Shown piece by piece: positions 24,901-35,370 of a stretch of 64,000 bases of DNA. The stretch covers positions 806,001 through 870,000 of the forward strand of contig WTXI01000003.1 of assembly GCA_022376515.1 (NCBI GenBank). The letters are read 5' to 3'. The position numbers and the translations under genes are program-made. This DNA is from Lactifluus volemus. Lineage: Eukaryota > Basidiomycota > Agaricomycetes > Russulales > Russulaceae. The notes under the pieces are model-generated. The model had not been told where the DNA came from. It ran no database searches and saw only the letters and a program-made list of their open reading frames with translations. Numbering within the stretch: the first letter of the stretch is position 1; the number at the start of each line of letters is the position of its first letter.

Positions 24901-27689
24901 GGATTCCCACCGTGAATTGGCACATTCGTGCCTTGGTTTAATGGTCAACAGTCTCAAGTTCAACATTTGCGAACTGGAGTCGTCATATCTTGCGAACAGC
25001 GATATTCCAGACCTTGAATCTCGAATTTCCAAGCACATTCCTCCTGGATTATCATATGCCTGCGTTTTCTGGGAAGATCATTTAGAACGTGTTGCTTTCG
25101 AGCAAGACTTTTTCGTGAAACTTCGATCCTTGTTCGAGATCAAGTTTCTGTTTTGGCTGGAAGTGCTTAGCGTGAAGAGCAAAGTGAGCGTTGCTTCACC
25201 AGCATTGTCATCTCTGAAGACATGGTTGCGTTCTGACCAGAAGAAGGTATGTACATCCCATAGTCGATTATGACGTGTAGTGACTATTGGGTAAAATCAC
25301 AGCAGCCTTCCCAACCGGAAATGGAGAGCTTGTTAACATTGGTGAACGATGCGACTACATTTGTTCGGTACTTTGGGATGGCTATTGCAAGGAGCACCCC
25401 GCATATATATATCTCAGCGTTGCCATTCGCACCGTCCTCTTCCCACATTGTCAAATGTTACCTTGGCCAATTTCCTCACACCGTTTCCTTGGAACGCGGG
25501 CAGTTGGCTCATTGGCCAGCACTGGAGATGACCATTCCGGCACATAGCGAACCCGTCGACTCTGTTGCATTCTCGCCCGATGGGCAGCGTATTGCCTCAG
25601 GCTCACGGGATTGTACGATTCAAGTATGGGATGCCGCAACTGGGGAGGTCGTAGTGGGTCCGTTTACTGGACACACTGGTCCGGTGGTTTCTATCGCATT
25701 TTCGCCAGACGGGCGGCGCATTGCTTGTCCTCTTACGATGGTACGATTCGAGTGTGGGATGCCGCAACGGGCGAAGTCATAGCAGGCCCATTCGTTGAAC
25801 ACACTGGTTGGATCGCCTCTATTGCATTCTCGTCTGACGGGCAGCGCATCGCCTCGGGCTCGAAAGATCGCACCATCCTAGTGTGGGATGTTGCAACAGG
25901 ACGAGTCGTGGCTGGCCCATTTACTGGACACACCAGTTGGGTCAGCTCTGTCGTATTCTCATGGGATGGGCGGCGAATTGCTTCAGCGTCAGACGATCGA
26001 ACTATTCGCGTGTGGGATGCCGCGACAGGGGATATTGTAGCAGGTCCATTTGTTGGTCACACCAACACGGTCAGTTCTGTCGCATTCTCGCCAGACGGAA
26101 AGCGCATCGCTTCGGCCTCGTGGGATCACACGATTCGTGTGTGGGATGCTACAACAGGAGAGGTCACAGCAGCCCCATTCACTGGACATACGGATCGAGT
26201 CAACTCGGTTGCATTTTCGCCTAACGGGCAGCTCATCGCTTCGGCCTCAAATGATAATACAATTGGCGTATGGGATGCCGCAACTGGAGTGACTGTAGCA
26301 AGCCCGTTTACTGAACACCTTAATCAGGTGTCTTCTGTTGCATTCTCCCCAGATGGCCAGCGCATTGCCTCGGCCTCATTTGATCGCACGATTCGTGTGT
26401 GGAGTGTCGCAACCAAGGAGGTCATAGCAGGCCAGTTTACTGGACACACCGACTGGATCGCATCGATTGCGTTCTCACCAGACGGCCAGCGTATCGCTTC
26501 GGCCTCGTTCGATCACAGCATATGCGTGTGGGATGTCACGACAGGACAGGTTACCGCGGGCCCACTGACTAGACACACCGATCGGGTCAGATCTGTTGCA
26601 TTCTCGCCAGATGGGCGACGTATTGCTTCGGGCTCATATGATAACACGATTCGCGTGTGGGATGCTTTAACCGGAGAGGTAGTGGCGGGCCCGTTTACTG
26701 GGCACAATGGTTCGGTCACCTGTGTTGCATTTTCACCTGATGGGGAGCGTGTTGCCTCAGCCTCGCATGATCGCACAATTCGCGTGTGGGATGCCCAGTC
26801 AGGAGAGATCATAGCGGGCCCGTTTACTGGACACACGGATTTGATCTTTTCTGTTGCATTCTCTCCGGACGGCCAGCACATCGCCTCGGGATCAAGAGAT
26901 TGCACTATCCGTGTGTGGGATGCTACAAAGGGAGAGATTATAGCAGACCCGTTTACTGGACACACTGGTCTTGTTGGATCTGTTGCATTCTCTCCAGACG
27001 GGAAACACATCGCTTCGGCCTCGGTCGATCACACGATTCGTGTGTGGGATACTGCAACAGGGGATGTCATAGCAGGTCCATTTGCTGGACACTCCAACCC
27101 AGTCAACTCTGTTTCATTTTCGCCGAATGGACGATGTATCGTCTCGACCTCGGGAGATCGTACGATTCGCCTGTGGGATGTCGCAACAGGAGAGGTCATA
27201 GGTTCCCCATTTATCGGACACACTGACCAGGTGTCTTGTGCTGAGTTCTCACCAGACGGGAAGCACATCGTCTCAGCCTCAGCAGATCACACGATTCGCA
27301 TGTGGGATGCCCCATCAGGACCCGGAGAGGTAGCAAGCCCGATTCCTGGATACACTACATCGGTCGACTCCGAGCATGTTGCACTCTCACCGGACGGGCA
27401 GCACATCCAAGTCACGACCTCACAAGATCGCAGGGTTCGTATGAAGAAGGTCAGAATGGAGGATACTGAGAAGGTCGACTTTATGAACGAGTTTTTGGTT
27501 AATGGTGATGGGTGGTTATGTGGTGAAGACGGTGAACTTCTCTTATGGATACCCCAGATTCACCGGTCATACTTTCATAGAGCTAACACGGTCTGGATTG
27601 CAGGCAAGCAGGAAACTTGGCTTGATCTGTCAAATTTTGTACATGGATCGAATTGGACTATGGTACATGTTCATAGTTTATCTGGATAG
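6981..27689 (+). CDS. C2-NACHT-WD40 receptor (NLR-like STAND NTPase), intron 1 invaded, frame broken
   Basis: STAND-type receptor of the fungal NLR-like class; such proteins act in non-self recognition and programmed cell death, sensing ligands with the repeat domain. Domains in order: C2-like ([27 protein letters not shown]), helical segment ([11 protein letters not shown]), NACHT with Walker [10 protein letters not shown] near 23870 and Walker [11 protein letters not shown] near 24165, then 14 WD40 blades plus a degenerate fifteenth, and the family-typical end ([18 protein letters not shown]). Exons: 6981-7003, 22136-22224, 22280-22433, 22492-22583, 22657-22823, 22900-23085, 23142-23192, 23275-23467, 23521-23655, 23712-25246, 25303-27689; all phases agree. 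The last exon is one base short: near 25724-25730 in blade 2 the frame shifts and would stop at 25782. The full frame would be about 1670 residues. The 23-nt exon 1 lies before the retrotransposon nest. If it is wrong, translation could start at ATG 22191. Confidence 0.8.
7004..7008 (+). repeat. copia target-site duplication (left), GTTGC
   Basis: GTTGC directly precedes the TG of the 5' LTR and is repeated at 22082-22086 after the 3' LTR. It is also the first five bases of the inferred intron 1 of the receptor gene. Confidence 0.9.
7009..7597 (+). repeat. copia 5' LTR
   Basis: Starts TGTTGTAATATCG, ends CCGACACTA, 589 bp, same length as the 3' LTR. An open frame of 111 codons inside it (7125-7460) recurs unchanged in the other two LTR copies and reflects LTR identity, not a gene. 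Confidence 0.95.
7598..7609 (+). other. copia primer-binding site (half-tRNA-iMet type)
   Basis: GGTTATGGGCCC begins at the base after the LTR. It resembles the PBS of Drosophila copia, which pairs with the anticodon-stem part of a cleaved initiator methionine tRNA instead of the tRNA 3' end. The initiator tRNA of this fungus is not in the window, so pairing cannot be checked here. Confidence 0.75.
7875..8879 (-). repeat. gypsy LTR, left (3' LTR in element orientation)
   Basis: 1005 bp. Almost the same as 15688-16680; the differences seen are short indels, largely in purine runs (near 7940, 8035-8060, 8150, 8350), and few substitutions. The last 470 bp are identical, shown by the same 75-, 88- and 100-codon frames in both copies; these frames are LTR sequence, not genes. 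Confidence 0.92.
8894..9967 (-). pseudogene. gypsy integrase (C-terminal part of Pol)
   Basis: 357-codon frame beginning at the second half of the zinc site (HQCQIRQT), with integrase catalytic acids at [16 protein letters not shown] and GIVERQHR (D,D,E). A chromodomain-free C-terminal beta-rich segment follows ([18 protein letters not shown]) and a strongly acidic tail ends near the purine tract. The upstream part of the zinc site is in another frame before 9968, so the protein is not continuous with RNase H. Confidence 0.85.
10335..11120 (-). pseudogene. gypsy RNase H
   Basis: Reads [18 protein letters not shown], then [27 protein letters not shown] and [15 protein letters not shown], the four acidic/His positions of the retroviral RNase H fold in Ty3 elements. 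The first 70 codons of this frame are shifted relative to RT, and an acidic linker after DGLSRR ends before the integrase part. Confidence 0.85.
10963..11878 (-). pseudogene. gypsy reverse transcriptase, frameshifted
   Basis: RT motifs are all present but spread over three frames: [20 protein letters not shown] and LNAVT (frame ending 11414), [15 protein letters not shown] (frame ending 11142), [16 protein letters not shown] (frame ending 10963), then the active-site motif FVDDCSIKG and [12 protein letters not shown]. At least three single-base shifts lie between about 11300 and 11580. Few stop codons interrupt each segment, so decay is by indels rather than by substitutions. Confidence 0.85.
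11963..13902 (-). pseudogene. gypsy capsid tail, zinc knuckle and retropepsin
   Basis: Frame 12436-13902 contains a Pro/Ala-rich linker, a zinc-knuckle-like [14 protein letters not shown] near 13500 and the protease signature [14 protein letters not shown] near 12590. The protease end ([13 protein letters not shown]) continues in the shifted frame 11963-12463. A further shift near 12070 separates it from the start of RT. Confidence 0.8.
13809..15236 (-). pseudogene. gypsy Gag, N-terminal and capsid region, frameshifted
   Basis: The capsid-like part ([42 protein letters not shown]) occupies 13809-14609. Its start ([17 protein letters not shown]) is in another frame up to 14710, so a one-base shift lies near 14613. 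Further upstream to 15236 the sequence is Pro/Ser/Arg-rich with no single clear frame. Another shift near 13940 separates Gag from the zinc-knuckle frame. Confidence 0.75.
15237..15687 (-). other. gypsy leader and primer-binding site
   Basis: Untranslated leader between Gag and the 5' LTR of the gypsy element. On the minus strand TGGCTGCCCCAGTGATC starts three bases inside the LTR (15684 downward); a PBS starting TGG is the normal Ty3 arrangement. The matching tRNA was not identified. Confidence 0.5.
15688..16680 (-). repeat. gypsy LTR, right (5' LTR in element orientation)
   Basis: 993 bp, TGAAAGCGG...CCCTACA, immediately followed by GCGGT and then copia gag sequence (AAGCAACTGATTGCC). Confidence 0.92.
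20453..21041 (-). repeat. inverted solo LTR of the same copia family
   Basis: 589 bp, the reverse complement of the flanking copia LTRs (TAGTGTCGG...ATTACAACA), inserted in the RNase H coding region after TDADGASQ. It has its own 5-bp TSD, GCAAC, at 20448-20452 and 21042-21046. One base differs from the 5' LTR near its MNFRLG frame (GCGTGA versus GCATGA). No internal element sequence remains. Confidence 0.95.
21484..21491 (+). other. copia polypurine tract
   Basis: GAGGGGGA one base before the TG of the 3' LTR. It primes plus-strand DNA in LTR elements. Here it is also translated as the end of Pol. Confidence 0.75.
21493..22081 (+). repeat. copia 3' LTR
   Basis: 589 bp, TGTTGTAATATCG...CCGACACTA, followed by the TSD GTTGC (22082-22086). 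Its end is 109 bp upstream of the first ATG of the receptor gene on this side (22191), so it could also supply promoter activity. Confidence 0.95.
22082..22086 (+). repeat. copia target-site duplication (right), GTTGC
   Basis: Second copy of GTTGC. From here to 22135 runs the original intron 1 of the receptor gene (ends GCTGTAG), 54 nt in all. Confidence 0.9.
25549..27420 (+). repeat. 129-bp WD40 blade repeats
   Basis: Fourteen blades of 43 codons each with a shared core ([36 protein letters not shown]), enough for two seven-bladed propellers. DNA similarity between blades is high along most of the array, and variation is concentrated at a few positions such as the residues after HT. This is the pattern of repeats under concerted evolution in fungal recognition genes. 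Confidence 0.85.
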
Positions 27690-29325
27690 ACTCTGTTATT
27701 TGCCGTGTTGTTTTTCGAAATACTATAAAATATGACCTCCTCTAGGCCGTCAATTTACGCAGCGGCTTGAATGCTGAGTTCGTTTTCCAGTTCCTTTTTT
27801 CCCACATTCAAACAGTCACGTGTTATTTTATACCGGGGTTTGCCTCCCCGCGAGGTACATCTCGTGTACCCCCATTTCAAGTTGCTGCTTGCCATCTGCA
27901 CACTTTCAATGTTCTATGTTCCTTCATAATCAATGCACTCCAGAATCACTGGCATGCCATCTATGTGTAACTCAACCGCTCCACAACCTATGTATTGAAT
28001 GAACATTCTGAACTTGAATTGGCCCGGCGAAGCCATACAATGTATTGACTCAATTTGGGTGGCAAGAATGGAAGCAGTGGGAAAAAGGGTTGGTTGCCCA
28101 TGAACACACTTTGTATGCCAAACAATCATTCCTATAGAAGGGAGTCTCTGGAACTCTTTGTCAAATCTGCTGGAACTTCAAAATTCTGGGCGTGTTGGTG
28201 ATGTATTTTCTCCAATCATAAAGGGACGACAGGCAGCCACCGCGGACTTGTGCGCCTGCTATCTTCCCTCGTATGTGAATCATATCCAGCTCGCACAGAG
28301 CCTCTATCTTGGGCACACTGACCACTGGCGACAGACAGCCCATTGGCTTTACTCTGCTCAGACCAAAAGATTCCTGTATTGACCGAATCGCCTTGATGCT
28401 CCCTCCGTTGGGTTACCCCGTGCTTCAGACATTGAGCGAGCCCACTGTGGGCTCTGCATAGAGTATCCTCACCCGACTCTGTAGGTCACTAATAGGTTGT
28501 TTCATCACGCCTAACTGTTTGTTCCGGATTACTACGAGTGACATATGGCTATTATCGGGGCTGTCGTGGGGTTTCCTTCGATTCCTCCTGGGGATGCCTC
28601 TCGGCCGCCACGGTTGTGCATCTCTAAAAGCGCAGGGATCGCAGCAGCCGTATCCCTTGCGACAACTGGAGGTGCATCGTATTCCCCAGCACGTTGCGTT
28701 TGTGGTGCAACATAGACACCATCTACAGTGTACATCTCAGAACGGGTTCTGTGTCGGTCTTGCATGTACTTGATAACTGCCATCAGTTATAACCAGAAGT
28801 CTGCACTTCAAGCAATGGCTCGACTCGATTTCCTCCACAATTCGTGGGAAGTCCTTCATCAGCTTCAGCAACCGCAGCGGCATCAGGGCCTAGCGCCAAA
28901 AGGAGAACCTAATGTGTTGCAGACATTGGCAGCTGACAAAATACTCGAGTAACTTGTTCTTCGTGTCGTCTACCCAGTTCTTACATGGTTCTGTATGGAG
29001 AGTGAATGTCACGGACGTTCGTCTAAATGTTTGCACCTTTACGAAGGGGGCGGGGGGCATATCTGTGATAGTTTAAGAGACAGCAAACATGTATGCATGA
29101 TTCACTGCTAGTACTAGGAGGCCCGAGGAAGGAAGCGAATGATGAGTGGATAATTATAATGCAACCCAAGCCTTCCACAGCGACTTGGAGTAGACGGGTT
29201 GTACAAACCTTGCCTTAAAACTGACGGGCCGAAACGGGAAATGTGATTTGATTAGAGAGGATTTCATGAAAAAAAAAAGGTGTGTGCGTGGCGAATAAAT
29301 AAGAGCCTTGTATACGGGTGATTGC
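27690..29325 (-). other. possible decayed minus-strand gene between receptor and phospholipase
   Basis: Several minus-strand frames look protein-like but could not be joined: about 28930-28780 (DFPRIVEEIESSHCLKC), 28783-28532 (TVDGVYVAPQTQRAGEYDAP), 28343-28161 (IEALCELDMIHIRGKIAG) and 28129-27914 (FIQYIGCGAVELHIDGMP). They may be exons of one unrecognised gene or its remnant. No domain is assigned. 28950-29325 holds nothing visible except a poly-A/T run near 29270. Confidence 0.25.
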
Positions 29326-32300
29326 CTAGTTGTAAATAGGTAGTGGCAACAGCCTATCAGTGGTGAACAAAAAGTTGTTCGCAGCGTCTTCTCCTTCCAA
29401 GAATCGGGTTGGATAAACGACTGGTAGGCAATGATGAGCGCCTGTGAAACAGCCGAAGACCACGAAGACCAACCTAAATGACCACACGAGTCGCCCAGCA
29501 ACGCCTCCATCTCTTCCCTTTCTTGTTTCGTGAAGGGTGGTTCGCCCCTGGTCCTCTTTCCTTTGTCATTAACAGCCGAGCCGTTGACTCTCTCTTTCTC
29601 GATGAAGGTCGAGGTGCCCGCTTTTTCATGCGCAGGTGACCCACACGATTTCTCGGTGACCGCCGAGGGGGGCCTGTTCGTTGCTTCCTCTGCCCTCAGT
29701 TCCTGTTGTGAGCTCTGTTCACTTGATGGGCGCTCATTTCTTCCTGTAGAAGGCACCCGCGCTATAGGCTCAGATAAGAGGTCGCCTTTGATCTTGTGAC
29801 TGATTGTCAGCTATGAAAGGCCAAAGGAGAAATGATTCGCGTACCGGCTTGAGCAGACGGTCGTGATATGCGACGAAGTCCTTATACTGCTTCCACGTCG
29901 CAACAAGGTCGTCCGGTACAGCATGGAAAACGCGACGGAAGATCTCGGTCTAAAACACAGCTACCGGTTTGACATGGCCTCAACTCGAAGAATCAGCCGA
30001 GCACGTACATTACGCGTTGCACAAGCCTTCCAGATATCTTTCCAAAACTCATCACAGATGGGGTCTTCAAAGCTGTCAGCGTCATACTCGGGTCTGGGAG
30101 TTGGAACTGTCCACGGTGACTGGCCGGACTTTGTATGCATATGTTTTCGTGATGACGCCTTCTGTTCCTCCGCATCCGTATCATTTTTCCTCGTCCGCAC
30201 ATGGGGGGGTTCCTTGGCGGTTTGGGGCGCGTCCGTCAGTGCGCCGAACATTTGACTATCACCAACTTTCGCGTTGGCCGGGACACCGACCTCTTTCCCT
30301 ATGTTCTCAACGGGCATGCTATGGGTGTGTTCGACTGCTGGTAGCTGTTCTGTCACAGACTTTTCTTTGAGAGCGGGGACCAGAGTTTGGGCGAAACTAA
30401 GGGCTTTCTCGCTACCACAACTGTACGTGTCCCTTTCCTCGATGACCACGTCCACCAAACCCGCGTCGCGCAGTTCCATCTCGAGCCCGACGTTGCTGAA
30501 CTCTTTGATGGCGCCATTAGGATCGACGTCCTTGGGACTATGGACGGCTGCAGGGGCTCTATCAGACAATAATCCACACACATCATGTCAGGGAATCACC
30601 TTGCCGCATTGTCTCTTCCACAACCTGCATCATGTTCTTCATTCTCTCCTTATGACGGGCCTTCTCTGTGCCAGACTCTGGCCCGCATCTGTGCTCAGCG
30701 TTAGAGTCCGATGCCTTTGCACCGTGTCCTTCTGTTGTGATATCGTGTACTTTCAAGTCCTCGTCGCCGAGAGCATCAACGTCGATCCCAAGGTGCTCAC
30801 GCATGAGACGAACACGGAGGGTGTGAGCAAACCGACCAACTTTGAATGGCTTTCCGGCCATTTTTCTGAAAGTACGAGTCAGAAGCAAGTAATTATTCCA
30901 TTATGGGGAAAATTCTATACCCATCTATCAGGTCGGTGTCACGGATCACGACAGCTAGCTCTGAATCGCGGTCGCCACGAAGTGATCGATCGTTGATGTT
31001 TGCGCTGCCAATGATAGCGAGCCGGTCATCTACAATGCAGACCTTCCCATGTATATATACCTAAAGTGACTTCAGTATCAGCACCAACGGAGGTAATCAT
31101 GTATACCAACCAGCTCTGTGGTCAGGACATCACGCAACTTCGCCCAGGTGCGTAGCGAAAATAAGCAGAAATAATCATCAGGCTAAGAATGAGATAGAAG
31201 TCTGTCAGCTATTCTACACCGACTTCAAGAGGGCGACAAACATTAATGCCCTCTTTGAGCAGACGCGAGAAAATAGAATTCGGGCCACGACAAAGCGTGC
31301 GATTCTGGCAATCCATGATGATTCGGACCTGACAGCCATCTTAGCACGCCTACGCAGATCGCATTCAGAAACCTGGACTTGCCGAGCTCGCATCGGTATG
31401 ATCGACGGGGAACGGGAAGCCAGGAAGAAGTGGGATAACAACACAACACTTCCACTTTGTGCCCTCGTGGTGTGCGCGAATGATGCGATGAACGATCGCG
31501 TCGCCAATTTTGTTCTCAATAACTGAGTCGTCAATAGTTGTCCTATAATACAAGGTCAAGCCGCTCGGTTGATCAGGGTGGGAAACGCTGCATACGATGT
31601 GATGAAGAACTGATTTTCGATGTAAACGAAATGTTCAGAGAGCTGGATGGCTGCTTGAGAGTCAGGGACATCGCAATTAACACATGCAATGGCGTACATG
31701 CCTTTGAGGTAGGCGTTCTGGATGGAGCGTTCCACCTTGTCCGGCGTGCCAAGGGACCATGGTCCTGCTGATCGACAAATTTGTAATTCACAGGTACCCG
31801 TCAAACCCAGATGGGTAAGTTCTCCAGGCTTGAATTCCTCTGGTGGAAGGAGGAACGGCATCACACGGGAGTGATTCTAGGTGACGCAAATTAGATCGAT
31901 TATTACCCAGCATTCGACGACACACATACTTTGATTCTCAACAGGTGGTTCCACCTGCAAACGCTTGAATATAATCGGATGTGTGTAACTGGAATAACTC
32001 ACCTCTGGACGAAATGGCGAGCAAGATCTCGTGCCGGTTGGCCGACAATCTGAAGGCCAACGTCGTGCCTGTGAGCATCGAGTTAGAGTAGGTGTGAGAG
32101 CTAGAGCATTATAAAATAACGTTACCATGGCATACGTGGAACCTTTGACCGATCGTGCAAATCCTCTTCAGGCTTTGTGAGGGTGTGGAAATCCGCGATC
32201 CGGGGATTACTGTAATCCTTCCCTGCTATGACATCAGCGCTCTGGGGGCAAACTTGACTGCGGTTTCGGTATCACCTGGCCAGATCGGCAGTTCACCCTC

Positions 32301-35300
32301 CTGGGGTCATCAACGATACTATGCTGTGGCGTATCCCACCTACCCAATGCATCAGGTCAGCCACAGCGGCAAATGGACAAAAAGGAACTTGCCTCCCAAA
32401 GCAGAGGTCGAGACCCCCCATAAACGCGATTGTTGAGTCGATGACGCACAACTTCTCGTGCTACGGCGCCTCATTAGACCGCCTCGCCTCAACCGAAGAT
32501 GCACCACACTGACATGTGCCCAGTAGAAAGTACCAGTCTGAAAATGCGATGGCGACCGCTGTACCAGAATATTTGGATGCAGCGTAGTCAATCGCTGCTT
32601 GGCATAGCTGCGCCGAATCAGTATCACCAAAGTGCTGCAGGATGATAACAAGCTCGTACTGGCTGTCCGTGGGCGTTGTCCTACTCGACACTTCTAGGCT
32701 GCGTGGCCTTTGGTAACAACCCACAGGTAATAAGATAATTGACGCACTAGACAATGATAAAGATCTTCACGCCTTCTTTGGCTTTCTTCTCCAGGAGCTT
32801 GTCAAGGCGATACTTCGGCATATCAGGCCTGCGCAAGCAGAGCTCTGCTCCGGGTCAATAACAACAACGCGACTTAGCTAGCTACACTAACCCGGCGACA
32901 GCCACCAATCATGGATGTAGATAGTTCCTTGGCAAGTAGAATCGCACGAGATAGATTCCAGAAGTAGTCTCGCTGACAAGCATCAACGTACGTCACCACA
33001 CCGCACACGCACACTTCAGGAACAAAGAACTCACGCCATCCACAAGCCATTGCGCAGAGACGTTCATGCGGATTGGCGCAAAGCTGTCGAACCGGTTGTT
33101 CTTCCCGGCATAGTGCGATGTAGCCGCAATTTTCTTGAGGGCGGCAATCCACTGCAGCATCTGACGCTGTAACCCAAACCAAAGCTTTCAGCGCCCCGTC
33201 CGCTGGCCACTGTTGCGATTTGCGCTAGCACAAAATGTCCGACGTACCTCGCTTCGCGCATATAGCTTGAGCCGCATTTGCGAATTCTTGATGTAAAACG
33301 TGTGCTTCGATACCTCGCCCGGGGCAGAATACCGCTTCTTGTTCTTCTGGGCCACGTCCTCTTGGTTGCGCGGTGTCTGAGTTCCATCCCCGTTCAATGG
33401 GTTCGTGTTTGTCGATGGGTCTAGCACTGGTGTCGGTGGGCGTGATTCAGGATCTAACAAATCTGCTTCCGTGTCAGATCGAACGTGATTCTCGTGTTCG
33501 TCACCCGGCACGCTGGAAGGGTTCGCATGTGGCGCATCATGGCGAGGATGGAATATGTGGGACACACAAGAGCGGATCGAGTCGAACCATGACCCGCGTT
33601 CTGCGTGATTGTTGTCCTCAGACCTGGACATGGTCGAGCCCGCCGCATCTGCCCTCGACGCACTACTGTCCCCTGAAAAATCTAATACTTGACGATAGTA
33701 GCGTTTTGGTCGCTCAATTTCAAAGTGGGCGTCTAATAGAAACACGTCCCACACAGCGAGCTCTCCGGGATCCTCGACGGCAACAAGGTACGATTCTCGG
33801 ACAGCGCACCACTTCGCTTCCTCTTCTGCATGCGACCAGCCGATTTTCGCCCGAAACTGGTACCCTTGCTTCCGGAGGCAGCGATCCAGAGATAGCCTGC
33901 CTTATACTGTGGACCACCAGATGGCGCAAGGTGGATGGAGAGCGCAGATATCTCCAGGAAACCAGCGAGGCGATTTGACGATGGAAGAAACATCTACGAA
34001 TGGCGTGAGCGGAGCGAACAGGTGACAATAAGAGGGTACTTGCCACGGCACGAATAAGTCCTATGAGGTAGTTCTCAAGGACTTCGCGTTGTAGGCGAGC
34101 GAAATCAGCTCGATCGACATCACGACCTCTTTCACGACTCTCCTTCTTAAGGAATCTAAGTAAAGGAAGACCTGAGATGGCCCTTAGTGCATAGACATAT
34201 TGAGGTTTAGCTATTGAACCTACTCGTTCGAGGAAATTCGGGAAGGTTGTCGATATTGCGGTTATATGCGTTAGAAAACGCATAATGGGCATGTAGTGAC
34301 ACAAAGTCGCGCAACTGACGATAAATGACCCAACGCATAGCACCGTTCGCGTATTCGCATTCGATTCTGAATACCGTCTGGCCTCCGTGAAGCGGGTGGA
34401 GGCTATCACTGACGCGAATGCGCAATCGATGAAGAAGTATGGGTACCCGCCTGTGATCGTGCTCGTCGCGCTCGAACCAAAGACGAAGCATGAGGACCGA
34501 CAGACCGCCGACCGTGAGCTCATCAGTTATATTCATACCACGAGGTGTGACGGCAGAGGCGGGGGATTCCTTTGAAGCTGCCGATGCTATGCTCGGGAGG
34601 AGGAACCGAAGACGACTCCAGCCTGAAGAGGGAGACTTGTTCACCACTGAGGCCTGGGTGTCCTGGCGCTCGGGCGCCTTGCCTTTGTCAGTGGACACAG
34701 TAATAGAGCGGGAGAGACCTGAACCTGAACCCGAAGCGATTGTTGAACTGAGTTTCGGAGACTGTGGCCCACCACTTGTGTCCGTATCATCCCTTTCCTT
34801 GTCCTTCCCAGGGGATTTCTCCTCGCCGCCAGTGGGTGAACTGACGATAGAATCAGGACGCCAGCGAGACTTGAAGTCATCCCAACGACTTGAGTCTCTC
34901 CGCTTTCCACGGCGATCTGTAGCCTCCCGCTCGCGGTCTCTCTGCGCTGCAGATATTGAGTCGAATGGGCCACGGAACTGGGTTTCGGACGGCGTCGGGT
35001 CATGGGTGTGCGGATCATCACCTGGGCCGCTATGCGTTCGAGCACGGACCCGCCTGGGCTGCTCTAGAATGTCACCATGATCATGACTGAAGTAGCTGGG
35101 GGATGAGAACGAGGACGGTACAGTGTGGCCGTATGAAAAAGACAAGGAGCGAGGTGGGCCAGTACGTGCGGCCGGGGTTAAAGAGGAGGGGGGAAGGGAA
35201 ATGTGTTTTGACTCGGGTAGAGTGTCGGATGGGTGTTCACGGCCTTCCGACTCTGAGTTTGCCTCAAAATTGATAGATGACGGTCTTGGGGAAGTTGTAT

Positions 35301-35370
35301 GACGAAGTGTGAGTGAATCATACGGATCATCCGCGGAATAACAACTTTCAATGTGTGCGAGAGAAGTCAT
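29326..35370 (-). CDS. SPO14: phospholipase D with PX and PH domains (Spo14/PLD1 type), many exons
   Basis: Hydrolyses phosphatidylcholine to phosphatidic acid and choline at membranes; PX and PH domains bind phosphoinositides. N-terminus: about 230 Ser/Pro-rich residues starting [12 protein letters not shown] at 35370. PX domain near 34500-34220 ([26 protein letters not shown]), PH domain near 33990-33190 ([24 protein letters not shown]). First HKD motif HEKLCVIDS near 32445, second HGKVCIVDD near 31040, followed by [16 protein letters not shown]. The C-terminal part has the [14 protein letters not shown] helix near 30050. The last exon reads [14 protein letters not shown] and ends PIYN with stop at 29328-29326. 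More than ten short introns separate these blocks. Both catalytic HxKx4D motifs are intact. Its 5' end faces the large gene-free region. Confidence 0.9.

Noticed and set aside
33720..34523. 267-codon minus frame as a separate gene
   Set aside because: Most of it is a shifted frame through introns and exons of the phospholipase D gene; the PX and PH motifs are in other frames.
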